DNA from: Amoeboradix gromovi
Taxonomy: Eukaryota > Sanchytriomycota > Sanchytriomycetes > Sanchytriales > Sanchytriaceae
Assembly (NCBI GenBank): GCA_018985225.1
Contig: JADGIF010000100.1
Coordinates: 1 to 20,354 of the forward strand
Reading direction: 5' to 3'
Length of the DNA stretch: 20,354 nt
Shown here one piece after another: positions 1 through 7,330 of this stretch. Both the position numbers and the translations under genes were made by a program. How positions within the stretch are numbered: position 1 is the stretch's first letter; each line of letters opens with the position of its first letter. Under the pieces are notes generated by a model. The model saw nothing but the letters and a program-made list of their open reading frames with translations. It was not told the origin of the DNA and searched no databases.

Positions 1-335
1 TTACTTTGATTTTCTCAACCACTCCAAGGATGTAGCCTTATCAGAAATATAATTACTAGTATTGTCACAAGTATTGAATCAATATTCCTGAGTTTGTAGG
101 TTTCCAAGCATTGTTGTATAGAAACTAGATAGCTTAATTAACATTAGAGTCTTGACAATTATTACGTGATTTCAGGCAGTCCCGTCTGATGATCCGAGGA
201 GGACGATGCGACAGATCTCTGGATAGAACGTCGGTTTGGCGATTTTCTCCACCAGATTGACTCCAATCAACGTAAGAGAGGTTATTTAAAAATATAGACG
301 CTGAGTATAAATATTTAGGATAGCCCGACATTGAG
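1..335. other. Window start, no assignable gene
   Basis: I see no recognisable protein here. A short open plus-strand frame at roughly 195-280 reads acidic then basic residues but has stops on both sides and no clear link to the cyclin that follows. A TATA-like TATAAATA at 306-313 lies 30 bp before the cyclin start and may be its core promoter. The stretch near 180-260 is richer in G and C than its surroundings. Confidence 0.4.
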
Positions 336-743
336 ATGATATCAAGATTTATTTATCTATTTCTCCCAGATCAAGGAAGATTTCTCGGCAAAATACTGGG
401 CGGGTTTCCAATAACGACTATAAATTACGCGATGATATATTTCTACAGGACGAGAGGCAAATTTACTTTAGAGTATAACAATTATCATATATTCATTGCT
501 TGCATTGTTTTGGCTGACAAATTTGTCAATGATTATTGCATAAAAAATTTGCATTACGCCGCTAATTGCCATATAAACCTAAATTTCTTAAATTTCTTAG
601 AAGGGTGGGTCATGAGATTTATGGATTATTCATTTCGTGTTCATTCTAGTGAACTAATGGTACTACAGAAAATGTTAACTAAAAAATCACAAATGCTTCG
701 ATCAAATTCCAAGATGTACGACCATGAAATAATAACAATTTGA
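336..743 (+). CDS. Pho80/PCL-like cyclin
   Basis: A 135-residue protein with the core of a Pho80-type cyclin fold, the class that activates Pho85-like cyclin-dependent kinases in phosphate and cell-cycle control. Visible signatures are KILGGFPITTINYAMIYFYR (cyclin helix 1 with the Y..R end), HIFIACIVLADKF (helix 3 LLxAxKF), then the NLHYA segment and NFLEGWVMRFMDYSFRV, matching the family's LExxFLxxLxFxL. The start is uncertain. Family members usually have another helix before the YLxRI position, and only about 15 residues precede it here. The upstream in-frame codon at 321-323 is TAG, and no intron fitting the pattern of this window restores more sequence. It ends in TGA 14 bp before the stop codon of the convergent ARMC4-like gene. 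Kinase partner and pathway are inferred from the family. Confidence 0.72.
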   Translation: MISRFIYLFLPDQGRFLGKILGGFPITTINYAMIYFYRTRGKFTLEYNNYHIFIACIVLADKFVNDYCIKNLHYAANCHINLNFLNFLEGWVMRFMDYSFRVHSSELMVLQKMLTKKSQMLRSNSKMYDHEIITI

Positions 744-750
744 ATACATA

Positions 751-762
751 AATAAATTTATT
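751..762. terminator. Palindromic two-way poly(A) signal
   Basis: The perfect 12-bp palindrome AATAAATTTATT gives AATAAA on both strands. It sits 7 bp after the cyclin stop and includes the stop codon of the ARMC4-like gene (758-760). The same 12-mer occurs at 12512-12523 between another convergent pair. Confidence 0.6.
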
Positions 763-2561
763 TAATCGCATGTCTTACATTTCGAACTGTATTAGCAGCT
801 GCAAGCTGCAATTCTGCATCTTGGCTACAAATTAAGTTAAGCAAGATCTCCATCACCTTTATATTTTTAATTTGTAAACAGTTTATCTCTGCGTTAATTT
901 AAAATACTGTCGTTTGATAGTTCTACTAAAGCCTTGGTTGCGAATTTTTTCAACTCCATATCTGGACTGCTTAAACAGTTTATAGCATACTTCAATAACC
1001 CTTGTTCATAAAACTGAATTCTGTTTCTTGATGATTTTGAGCAACAGGCTACCGTCAAACATAATTGCTTTTTCAATTCCAAATCGTCGTATTTTGTCAA
1101 ATTACTCAACAGCCCAATCACTCCCTGATCTGTGATAACCTCGAGATTCTCTTGATCAGCCGAAATGTTGGTTATTGCCCTACAGACGTTAACAAGTACT
1201 GATACGTTATCAGACTTCAACAAGTTTACGATTAATTCTATACCCCCTACAAATGATCTTATCATATCACTTCCACCAGCGATGTTTGCAACACAGGGTC
1301 CAATTGATCTAGGTGCTGCTGCCTGCAGTTTAGGATGCTTTGATTTTAGTAAAGACCACATGTATCTCACACCATCCCGTTCGTATATTATCTTCAATAA
1401 ATCATTATCATATGCGCAAGCACCCAAAACAAGTGTAATCTGTTCAAGTAGCAAAACATTTGTTGTTTTCATCATTGAAATAATCCTGTCCAAAATGTTT
1501 AACGATTTGACGGCTTGCCTACCTTCATTTATTGATGATAGCTCAAAAAGTAAGCTCACAACTGAAACTAAAACCAGATCATTTGTTAGATTAAGGAACG
1601 GAAATATTTTTTCAGGTAGCCTTAATAAGCAGACTTTTAGGGCTGATTCTTTATCTTTTGATATGTTTTTTAATGCTACAAATAACTCTTTTGACATTTC
1701 TAAATTTTCTATATCGATCATCTCTATTAGTTTTTCTAAGGCTTGGTTCTCATTTATTATGAGACGTGATTCGGGGTCGTTTGCACAATTTGCGATAGTC
1801 TTAGTTACGTTTCGTTTCAATTCTGTGTCATTTGAAGAATAAAAGTTTATTATCTTTCTTAATAGTCCATTAGTTCTTAATTGCGTTCGAAACAGTTTAT
1901 TTTCTGAGCAGATAGCCAATATTCCCACCACAAAAGGCATTATTTTGTAATTGCCAGAAATCAGTAATTTATCATAAAACATCATGGAAAGACCTAGCAA
2001 ATACTCACAATTATCTTTATTCTGGCCACAAAGTAAAAGCGTATGTACGGCATACTCCCCAACTTGCTTGTCAAACTTTTCATTTAAAATGTTGACCAAA
2101 GTTTTCAATCCATTTGCCTGACGAAGTTTAAATTGATTTCTTTCATAAGTTACCGCATTCGAGAGTACAGAACAAGTGCTTACAGTTATCTGGTCATTGT
2201 TGTAATCTAAAAGCTTCAGCAATGTATTTACTCCATCATACTGTGATAATAAAATGCACCCTAAAATATTTTCTGTAACTTTTGCCAGTATTGACAAAGA
2301 ACCTAATATGCACCTCTCTTCTTTTGTATTTAACAAGTTCAAAAGAGTCGAAATTCCGTTTGAATGCTTTAAACCTACAAGACATTTATCTTCAGAGAGT
2401 TCAAAGTCTTTTAATGCTGCTAATCCAATAAGGGTAGCTGAGAAATTGCCAGAATTAATAAATTTAATCATTTTTTGCAATTGCCAGTAGTCACTTGGTA
2501 AATTCTCTACATTTTCAATATACTTCAGCTGCTCTGCCTCTACCAAACTATTGATTGGCAT
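758..2561 (-). CDS. ODAD2: ARMC4/ODAD2-like armadillo-repeat protein (spliced)
   Basis: A tandem armadillo-repeat protein of 594 residues once a 19-nt intron is removed (exons 2561-908 and 888-758). Known ARMC4/ODAD2 proteins sit on axonemal microtubules and dock outer dynein arms. The match is close over the C-terminal half: DGVRYMWSLLKSKHP, MIRSFVGGIELIVNLLKSDN, NVCRAITNISADQENLEVIT and SSRNRIQF all track the animal protein, and the N-terminal SDYWQLQK segment matches its pre-repeat block. Animal homologues are about 1,040 residues; this one lacks most of the N-terminal half. I chose the ATG at 2561. An in-frame ATG farther upstream (2705) would read antisense through the JmjN domain of the neighbour. 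Without splicing, translation stops at 894-896; with it, the frame continues to LAAANTVRNVRHAIK and a TAA at 758, restoring the family's C-terminal repeat. Confidence 0.9.
889..907 (-). other. 19-nt intron in ARMC4-like gene
   Basis: Read on the minus strand the segment is GTATTTTAAATTAACGCAG. It has GT and AG ends, a TAAC branch-like motif at intron positions 12-15 and phase 1. Removing it joins ..LSND to KINCLQIKN.. and extends the protein by a further armadillo helix pair that aligns with the animal homologue. Keeping it gives an in-frame TAA at 894-896. It shares GTATTT, AA at positions 9-10, TAAY at 12-15 and AG with the intron at 10182-10200. Confidence 0.85.
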
Positions 2562-2582
2562 TAAACTGTAAACGGAGGAGAA
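2562..2582. promoter_or_regulatory. 21-bp divergent spacer
   Basis: Only 21 bp separate the ATG of the ARMC4-like gene (minus) from the ATG of the KDM4-like gene (plus). Both promoters and 5' leaders must therefore lie in this spacer and inside each other's coding region. No TATA box is visible in it. Confidence 0.6.
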
Positions 2583-4466
2583 ATGACTGAGAAGACTGAC
2601 ACTTCGGAATGTCCCAAAAGTTGTGATTGCAATGTATCCATTGCTCCTGTTGACTATTCTTTCGATATACCGGTGTTCAAACCAAATTTTCAGCAATTCA
2701 AGCATTTTAAGAAATTAATGGAATTTTTGGACAACCATTATGGTCAGTTTTATGGTCTAGTAAAAGTCATACCACCTGATGAATACTATGATAAGTTAGA
2801 GGACCCTGTGGAAAAGCTCAAAGATATAAAAATTAAACACCCCATTGCGCAACAAGTACTTGGCAAATCCGGACTTTATACTATAATGAATTTGGAAGAC
2901 ACCATTGAGTACACAGTAAAGGAATGGTTAGATATATCATTTTCAGAGAGAAGTAAACCTCCATACTATAACAGTACAGAAACCATTTCTGGTAATTTAG
3001 CTGAATCTCTTTCGTCATACCATAAGAAACTGAACTCATTGGATGTTAGTTTGTTAGAGAATAAACCTTACACCAGTTTAGACTTGGATGAGCAACTACT
3101 ATTGGACTTGGAAAAGCAATTTTGGCAGACAATAGCATTTCATCCTGGAATGTATGGTGCTGATTTAAGCGGTAGCTTGATGAACAATAGTGACCTGAAA
3201 TACTGGAATTTGAACAGCTTACCAGACTTATTGAATAAACTAGAAAGCACTATACCCGGTGTCAACACGCCATATCTATATTTTGGAATGTGGAAAGCTG
3301 TTTTTGCTTGGCACTTGGAGGATTGCGATCTATACTCAATAAATTATTTGCATCTCGGTTCTCCCAAATTTTGGTACGTTATACCACCAAGCGAATTAAA
3401 AAAGTTTGAAGCTATTTGTCAACAGTTGTTTGGACAAGAACATCGCAATTGCAGGGAATTCATGAGACACAAAAAACATCTAATGTCACCTACCATACTG
3501 AACAAACATAATATCAAATACTTTAAAACTGTTCAAAATTCTGGTGAATTTATGATCACCTTTCCTTATGCGTACCATGCCGGATTTAACCTAGGATTTA
3601 ATTGCGCCGAAGCTACAAACTTTGCTTTGGAAAGGTGGGCCCAGAGTATTGGAGAATATGCTAAAGCGTGTACATGCATAAATGACAGTGTAGTGTTAGA
3701 TGTCAACTTGTTTAAGAACAAGCCTTTGGCACCTCGTAGAATTAGGTTGAGATTGATGAATGAAATTGAGCTATTGCTAGAAGATAAAGAGGAGTTTGAA
3801 GAGCTAGAGAATGTTAAAATTGTATGTCAGATTTGCCAACGCTGTGATAAAGATGTATGCCCTGTTATACTGTTTGTAAACTACGATAAAACAATTGGGT
3901 ACGCTCATATTGTGTGTGCGATGTTCACAAAGGATGTTGACTTGATAATAAATGAGGAAGAGATATCTAAGCTGGCAAAAAGAAAGAGATTTAGACAGGC
4001 ACCGTTGAATTTATGGGGCTTTGAGCATTTTGTATACTCAATTTTAAAAGACGATACTGACTTTGTTGCCGTTAATGAATGCAGTCTCTGCAGAAGGTTC
4101 ATAGACAAACCAAATGGGATAACTGTCAAATGCCAAAGTGCGAAATGTCAAACTTGGATGCACGCCATCTGTGCTTTTGAACGAGGTAATTTATGTTATC
4201 GAAGTATGGTGGAGTCAAACGCCTTTCTGAAGGAACTACAAAATTTGCCCGTAAGCGATGGTGAGAAAAAGGGCTTGATAATGAGTCTAGATATGCAGCA
4301 GTGGTATATCGATGCTTGTCGATTAGAGCAAAATTTGTCCATTTTTGACTGCTACTGCAGAAAACATGGTGTAGTTGTAATTTATAGTAATATAGGCTCA
4401 GAAATTTACCAAGAGGCAAAATACAATTGTGTTGAAGCAGTCCAAACGGTTCAAAATAGAAAATAA
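2583..4466 (+). CDS. KDM4: KDM4/JMJD2-type JmjC histone demethylase
   Basis: A 627-residue Fe(II)/2-oxoglutarate dioxygenase of the JMJD2 class, whose members demethylate H3K9 and H3K36 in the nucleus. Domains in order: JmjN (about 29-70, IPVFKPNF..VIPPDEY), JmjC (about 200-370), PHD (from C415) and extended PHD (from about C500 to 615). The iron ligands are present as H244, E246 (WHLED) and H332 (YHAGFN). The 2-oxoglutarate lysine is K262 (SPKFWY). The extra zinc site typical of KDM4 is kept in NCREFMRHK and KACTC. Animal KDM4A-C carry a C-terminal double Tudor domain; this protein ends after the extended PHD, as KDM4D-like and fungal forms may. The start at 2583 is needed to include JmjN. 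The last codons read AAA TAA ATT, placing the stop inside AATAAA. Confidence 0.94.
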   Translation: MTEKTDTSECPKSCDCNVSIAPVDYSFDIPVFKPNFQQFKHFKKLMEFLDNHYGQFYGLVKVIPPDEYYDKLEDPVEKLKDIKIKHPIAQQVLGKSGLYTIMNLEDTIEYTVKEWLDISFSERSKPPYYNSTETISGNLAESLSSYHKKLNSLDVSLLENKPYTSLDLDEQLLLDLEKQFWQTIAFHPGMYGADLSGSLMNNSDLKYWNLNSLPDLLNKLESTIPGVNTPYLYFGMWKAVFAWHLEDCDLYSINYLHLGSPKFWYVIPPSELKKFEAICQQLFGQEHRNCREFMRHKKHLMSPTILNKHNIKYFKTVQNSGEFMITFPYAYHAGFNLGFNCAEATNFALERWAQSIGEYAKACTCINDSVVLDVNLFKNKPLAPRRIRLRLMNEIELLLEDKEEFEELENVKIVCQICQRCDKDVCPVILFVNYDKTIGYAHIVCAMFTKDVDLIINEEEISKLAKRKRFRQAPLNLWGFEHFVYSILKDDTDFVAVNECSLCRRFIDKPNGITVKCQSAKCQTWMHAICAFERGNLCYRSMVESNAFLKELQNLPVSDGEKKGLIMSLDMQQWYIDACRLEQNLSIFDCYCRKHGVVVIYSNIGSEIYQEAKYNCVEAVQTVQNRK

Positions 4467-4497
4467 ATTAACTTAATTTTTAACCCTTGTAAAACAC

Positions 4498-4719
4498 ATG
4501 GTGAAGTTAAACATTCCAGATTTAAAGCCGCTGATGAATAAAAAAGTAAATTGTAGATTGAATGGTAAAAGAATAGTACAAGGGATTGTTAGAGGGTATG
4601 ACCCGTTTATGAATTTAGTACTAGCAGACTGTGTAGAAATTGGGAAAACCAACAAAGACATGGGGATAGTAGTAGTGAGAGGCAACTCAATAATATTACT
4701 AGAAGCTCTTGAACATTAG
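4498..4719 (+). CDS. SNRPG: Small nuclear ribonucleoprotein Sm G
   Basis: A 73-residue Sm-fold protein. Sm G is one of the seven subunits of the ring around the U1, U2, U4 and U5 snRNA Sm site, so it acts in pre-mRNA splicing. The Sm1 motif reads KKVNCRLNGKRIVQGIVRGY followed by DPFMNLVLADCVE, and Sm2 reads VVVRGNSIILLEALE; both match human SNRPG almost residue for residue. Length equals that of the family (about 76). It starts 31 bp after the stop of the KDM4-like gene on the same strand, so its promoter must be very short or lie in that gene's 3' end. It ends in TAG, with AATAAA about 25 bp downstream. Confidence 0.97.
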   Translation: MVKLNIPDLKPLMNKKVNCRLNGKRIVQGIVRGYDPFMNLVLADCVEIGKTNKDMGIVVVRGNSIILLEALEH

Positions 4720-4768
4720 CGGGGCGATGCTTATCAAATTTTAAAAATAAATACCGTTTCCTTAAAAC

Positions 4769-5119
4769 ATGATCATCCGTAGTTCAGCAGAGCGAATTGC
4801 AAAAGATTTGTTAATATATCAAAGCAACAACACATTTGTGCTTTACTTTGGAACCGAAAACGAAAGTGGCAAATCCTGGTGCTCAGACTGTGTGATTGGT
4901 AGTCCGCTAGTACGAACTGCAATTAATAAATACAATTGCATCTTAATAGAAGTGCCTGTCGGAGAGAAAAACAGTTGGAACAGTCCAGATAATGAATTCC
5001 GAAAAGGATTAAAACTTACTGCAATACCGACTTTGGAGCACGTCGTAAGTAAAAAAAGGTTAGTCGAGGATATGGGCAATGTGAATTTATTTATTGAAAA
5101 ACTGGCATGTGACAAATAA
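4769..5119 (+). CDS. TXNDC17: TXNDC17/TRP14-like thioredoxin
   Basis: A 116-residue cytosolic thioredoxin-fold protein of the TRP14 family (DUF953). Known members are reduced by thioredoxin reductase and act on small disulfides and a few protein targets rather than on classical thioredoxin substrates. The active site is GKSWCSDC (C38, C41), with the Asp between the cysteines typical of TRP14. VGEKNSW, NEFRKGLKLTAIPTL (cis-proline P87) and KKRLVED also match. A GTAAGT..AG stretch of 19 nt within the 3' part (from 5049) is not spliced, because the unspliced frame aligns with the family to the end. The stop lies inside AAATAAATT. Confidence 0.95.
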   Translation: MIIRSSAERIAKDLLIYQSNNTFVLYFGTENESGKSWCSDCVIGSPLVRTAINKYNCILIEVPVGEKNSWNSPDNEFRKGLKLTAIPTLEHVVSKKRLVEDMGNVNLFIEKLACDK

Positions 5120-5305
5120 ATTTTGGCGTTTTTTATCCATTGGCAACTCTGCAACGGATTAATTAGTTTTCCAATTTTACTACAATGTGTTGATAAACCG
5201 CATCTATCACAAGTTATAAACAATCGATCTTGTGGAAATATACATGGCTGGGTTCGTTTACCTGAGTATTTAGAAGACACTGAATTTGAATTGACAGTGG
5301 TATAG
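5120..5305 (+). other. Open frame after TXNDC17 stop, unknown
   Basis: This frame continues in phase directly after the TAA of the TXNDC17-like gene for 61 codons and ends in TAG at 5303-5305. It has no ATG. The end reads GWVRLPEYLEDTEFELTVV, with codon choice like the nearby genes. It could be a 3' exon of an unseen gene, a readthrough extension, a relic, or chance. The opposite strand also has a Cys-rich open frame here (FITCDRCGLSTHC). I recognise neither. Confidence 0.25.
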
Positions 5306-5520
5306 AAACATAGGGTTTAGGTCGAGTCACTATCGGTAAAACCCATTTTTACCAACTACAGATAATGAAAAGTGGTTTGAAATCACTATACTGAACTTGA
5401 TTTTTTGGTATATTCAAATGAGTTTTCAATTTTTAAGATATTATCTAGCGAGAGGCTTGGTTTGGTTGTGTTCTACCTAAGTTAGAATCAATTATAAACG
5501 GAAATGCGTACAAATACAAT
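5306..5520. other. Non-coding, nothing recognised
   Basis: AT-rich sequence without an assignable frame, leading into the reverse-transcriptase relic. No end of the gypsy element was identified. Confidence 0.4.
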
Positions 5521-5522
5521 TG

Positions 5523-5830
5523 TTTTCAGCAAAGAGATGGTGGTTTTTTGAGCAAAGTTTGGAAGTGTTAGAGAAACTGGGCATTGTAGAACGTGATAGG
5601 GCATATTCTTTGGCTTCATCTTTAGTACTGAGTCCTCAAAAAAATAACAGGTTACTAGTAGATTGACGCATACCAAATAAGAAAATTAGTGAAAATTAAA
5701 AGCTGACTCCATTCATGGGCTATTATTTTAAAAGATAATAGCTGAATAACTCGTTAACTTAGATCTGTTTCAAGGATTTACAAAGAGTTACCTTAATGTT
5801 TAATTATTATGTTAGCTCATAGATAATCTA
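5523..5830 (+). pseudogene. Ty3/gypsy reverse transcriptase relic
   Basis: From about 5523 the plus strand reads the N-terminal block of a Ty3/gypsy reverse transcriptase: LEVLEKLGIVERDRAYSLAS followed by SLVLSPQKNNRLLVD and RIPNK. This matches the family pattern LxxxGIIExSxSPxASPvvLVxKKdGxxRxxvDYRxLN, with a TGA in place of the DYR tyrosine. Farther on, FKDLQRVTL may be the remains of the FSxLDLxSGY block, with several stops in between. Beyond 5830 the frame is lost. It is on the same strand as the integrase relic at 6697-7046, so both probably come from one element with most of its middle deleted. No aspartic protease, YxDD motif or RNase H was seen. Confidence 0.7.
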
Positions 5831-6128
5831 AGTACTACGATCTTAGCATTGGTTCTCTTGATAAGAGAAGAAGAAAAATTTATTGTGACTTTATGACTGC
5901 AATATAAAGTGTTCGATTTATTGCTTGAAACTTTGCGTAGCCACCCCTAGAAACACGGAGTTCAAATGCTGACATGGAATTCTTGATGTGGCTAAATATG
6001 ACAAAACATTCATTCAGTAACTCTAGAGAAAAATTCTGTAAGGTAGATTTTTGGTCCCAAATATGGCTATCAAATAAGGTTAAAGAATTACAATTTGAGA
6101 TTGTATAAAGGTACAGAAGTATCTTACT
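5831..6128. other. Decayed element sequence, no frame
   Basis: This lies between the reverse-transcriptase relic and the nested LTRs. It would be expected to carry the rest of pol, but I see no motif; all frames are broken by stops. Confidence 0.35.
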
Positions 6129-6299
6129 TGCTGTTAACCTCAGTCGGATCTGGAGAGGTCTAATAAGATTGCGGTAAAGTTGAGCTAGAAGTCACAAGCT
6201 ATCTATTAAGGCGATCGCTCTCTTTTATAGCCAACATTTTGTTCTCATTGGCAGAGCGATGTTAATGAGCTGCTTAATGATTGTATGCCATATCTTGCA

Positions 6300-6596
6300 A
6301 GTTATGAACTCAACAAGGTTGCTGAGTATCTGTCCGATGAGGGAACTGTTGAGACCCTGTCAGGTCACAGGATTACACAGTCCCTGCTAATATAGTTGTG
6401 GACCTGGAGTTAAATCAGATAAATACCTCATATGTCACAGGAGACCTAGGAGACGAATAAGATGCGATCACTGGTAAGCACCGTGATCGTGGAAAATATA
6501 AATAGGGACAATTCCTTTAGTAAAGACTTATGACTTCCAACTCTACTTCACCTCGAGTTAGCGAAATAGCAATAGATCCGAGTGAGGATCAGAACA
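6300..6596 (+). mobile_element. LTR-like insertion (copy C) with TTGCA duplication
   Basis: A 297-bp unit inserted in copy B, flanked by direct TTGCA repeats at 6295-6299 and 6597-6601. The copy at 16702-16965 has a single TTGCA at the corresponding place, so it shows the empty site. The unit ends in CAGAACA and begins AGTTATGAA, close to the TGTTGCGAA start of the other LTR with T to A at the first base. A TATA box (TATAAATA, 6497-6504) lies 33 nt before ATG 6530, which opens MTSNSTSPRVSEIAIDPSED. That frame runs 67 nt to the end of the unit, the same length as in the other two copies. Outside the ends and gag start it differs strongly from copies A and B, so it is a related but distinct family. 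Confidence 0.75.
6465..6489 (+). promoter_or_regulatory. Strong hairpin upstream of LTR C TATA box
   Basis: CGATCAC and GTGATCG pair, continue after one bulged T with GGT/ACC, and close on an AAGC loop, giving a 10-bp stem. It ends 7 bp before the TATA box at 6497. The GATCAC core also appears in the palindrome of LTR A. Confidence 0.5.
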
Positions 6597-6696
6597 TTGC
6601 ACATCATGTATAGTTAACTCTGAGCAATGGTAAATCTCTCATTTACATTCGATCACGCTGTTTGTTGACCAAGCAGATAGAGTTATCTTCGCAACA

Positions 6697-7046
6697 ACAT
6701 GGACAGAGTCTCTACCTATTGCATGTCTATCATACAGTCTTACTGAGCACACTTTGCTGGAATATGAACCCTTCTCACTATTATTTGCCAAAGATGCAGA
6801 CATACTAAGAACACAAAAACAGATACAGGTGATATCCTTAAGCTATGAGACATTGTGAGGACGCAGGCCATTCTGAGGAGGAAGAAGCGAATAGAGGTTA
6901 TAAACGATGCAAGATTCAACAAATACATCGAAGTCTGTCATACAGTGCTTATTAGGGCAATATATCCCTCCAAACTAGAAAACAGAGTACATGAGAGCAC
7001 ATTTACAGTAATTCCACAAGAAGCCAAGAACATCTTCGAGCTATAA
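6697..7046 (+). pseudogene. Ty3/gypsy integrase C-terminal relic
   Basis: Two plus-strand frames in series. The first (6697-6858) reads TESLPIACLSYSLTEHTLLE then YEPFSLLFAKDADIL. This fits the end of the gypsy integrase core, where the family has LPxxxxAYNxSxHxSTGxSPFxLLxGRxP. After a frameshift near 6850 the second frame reads HTVLIRAIYPSKLENRVHES then TFTVIPQEAKNIFEL. This fits the integrase C-terminal module with GDxVLIR..KLExRyxGPFtVi; the GPF is degraded. The catalytic D,D,E residues would lie upstream and are missing. Its left edge coincides with the end of LTR copy B. Confidence 0.7.
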
Positions 7047-7189
7047 GCAGAGAATAGTAAATTCTTTCGAAGATCCAGAAAGGACATTTATAAGCTATAA
7101 ATAATGCTTAAATAAATGATTAAGTATTCACTTAAAAGTAAATAAAATTTGTTGTTATTTTTTCCAAACAAATTTAGAGCAGATTTCCG

Positions 7190-7330
7190 GCTATTTAACC
7201 TAAAACTGGCGCTACGTGGCAACCGCGTGCGAGCCCCTGTGTTAGTAGATTGATTCTCCTTACCTGTACAAAGTCTTTTGACAGGTATTATGGTTCGCCC
7301 GTAGGCCTTTGTGCCTAGCACAAGACCCCT
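7190..7330. other. GC-richer island with two hairpins
   Basis: Within AT-rich DNA this stretch is visibly richer in G and C. On the plus strand TACCTGTACAAAG (from 7261) pairs with CTTTTGACAGGTA, a 13-bp stem with two mismatches. Further on TTGTGC-CTA-GCACAA (about 7311-7325) forms a second hairpin. The minus strand is open over it (about 7088-7321) but the peptide is low in meaning and ends in an AT-rich run. It does not fit a tRNA. It could be a structured RNA or an element end; function unknown. Confidence 0.3.

Larger units (their letters stand above)
6129..6696 (-). mobile_element. Solo LTR (copy B), minus strand, interrupted
   Basis: Read on the minus strand it starts TGTTGCGAAGAT and ends AACAGCA. 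It is about 266 bp once the 302 bp of insertion plus target duplication are discounted. It is closely similar along its whole length to the LTR at 16702-16965 (264 bp). Features in LTR order: TATA box (CTATAAAAGA, minus strand near 6220-6229), the 8-bp palindrome GCGATCGC at 6211-6218, then a GTG-started gag-like frame from 6195 (VTSSSTLPQSY, stop, then DPTEV) running to the LTR end 67 nt later. I found no clear target-site duplication around it. It ends exactly where the integrase relic frame begins (6697). Confidence 0.75.

Noticed and set aside
305-323. GTATAAATATTTAGGATAG as a 19-nt intron before the cyclin start
   Set aside because: Removing it puts TGA directly in frame before the cyclin, and it lacks the TAAY at positions 12-15 shared by the two supported introns.
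2562-2705. Longer N-terminus for the ARMC4-like protein from ATG 2705
   Set aside because: It is antisense to the JmjN domain, which is clearly coding on the plus strand.
5049-5067. 19-nt GTAAGT..TTAG segment within the TXNDC17-like gene
   Set aside because: The unspliced frame matches the family up to its end, and removal would cause an early stop.
4843-5280. Minus-strand 145-codon frame overlapping the TXNDC17-like gene
   Set aside because: Most of it is antisense to a well-supported gene. Only the Cys-rich upstream part outside it remains possible, without family support.
7258-7330. tRNA or U1 snRNA gene
   Set aside because: The GGTTCG near 7291 has no matching acceptor, D or anticodon arms, and the U1-like start is not followed by U1 stem-loops.
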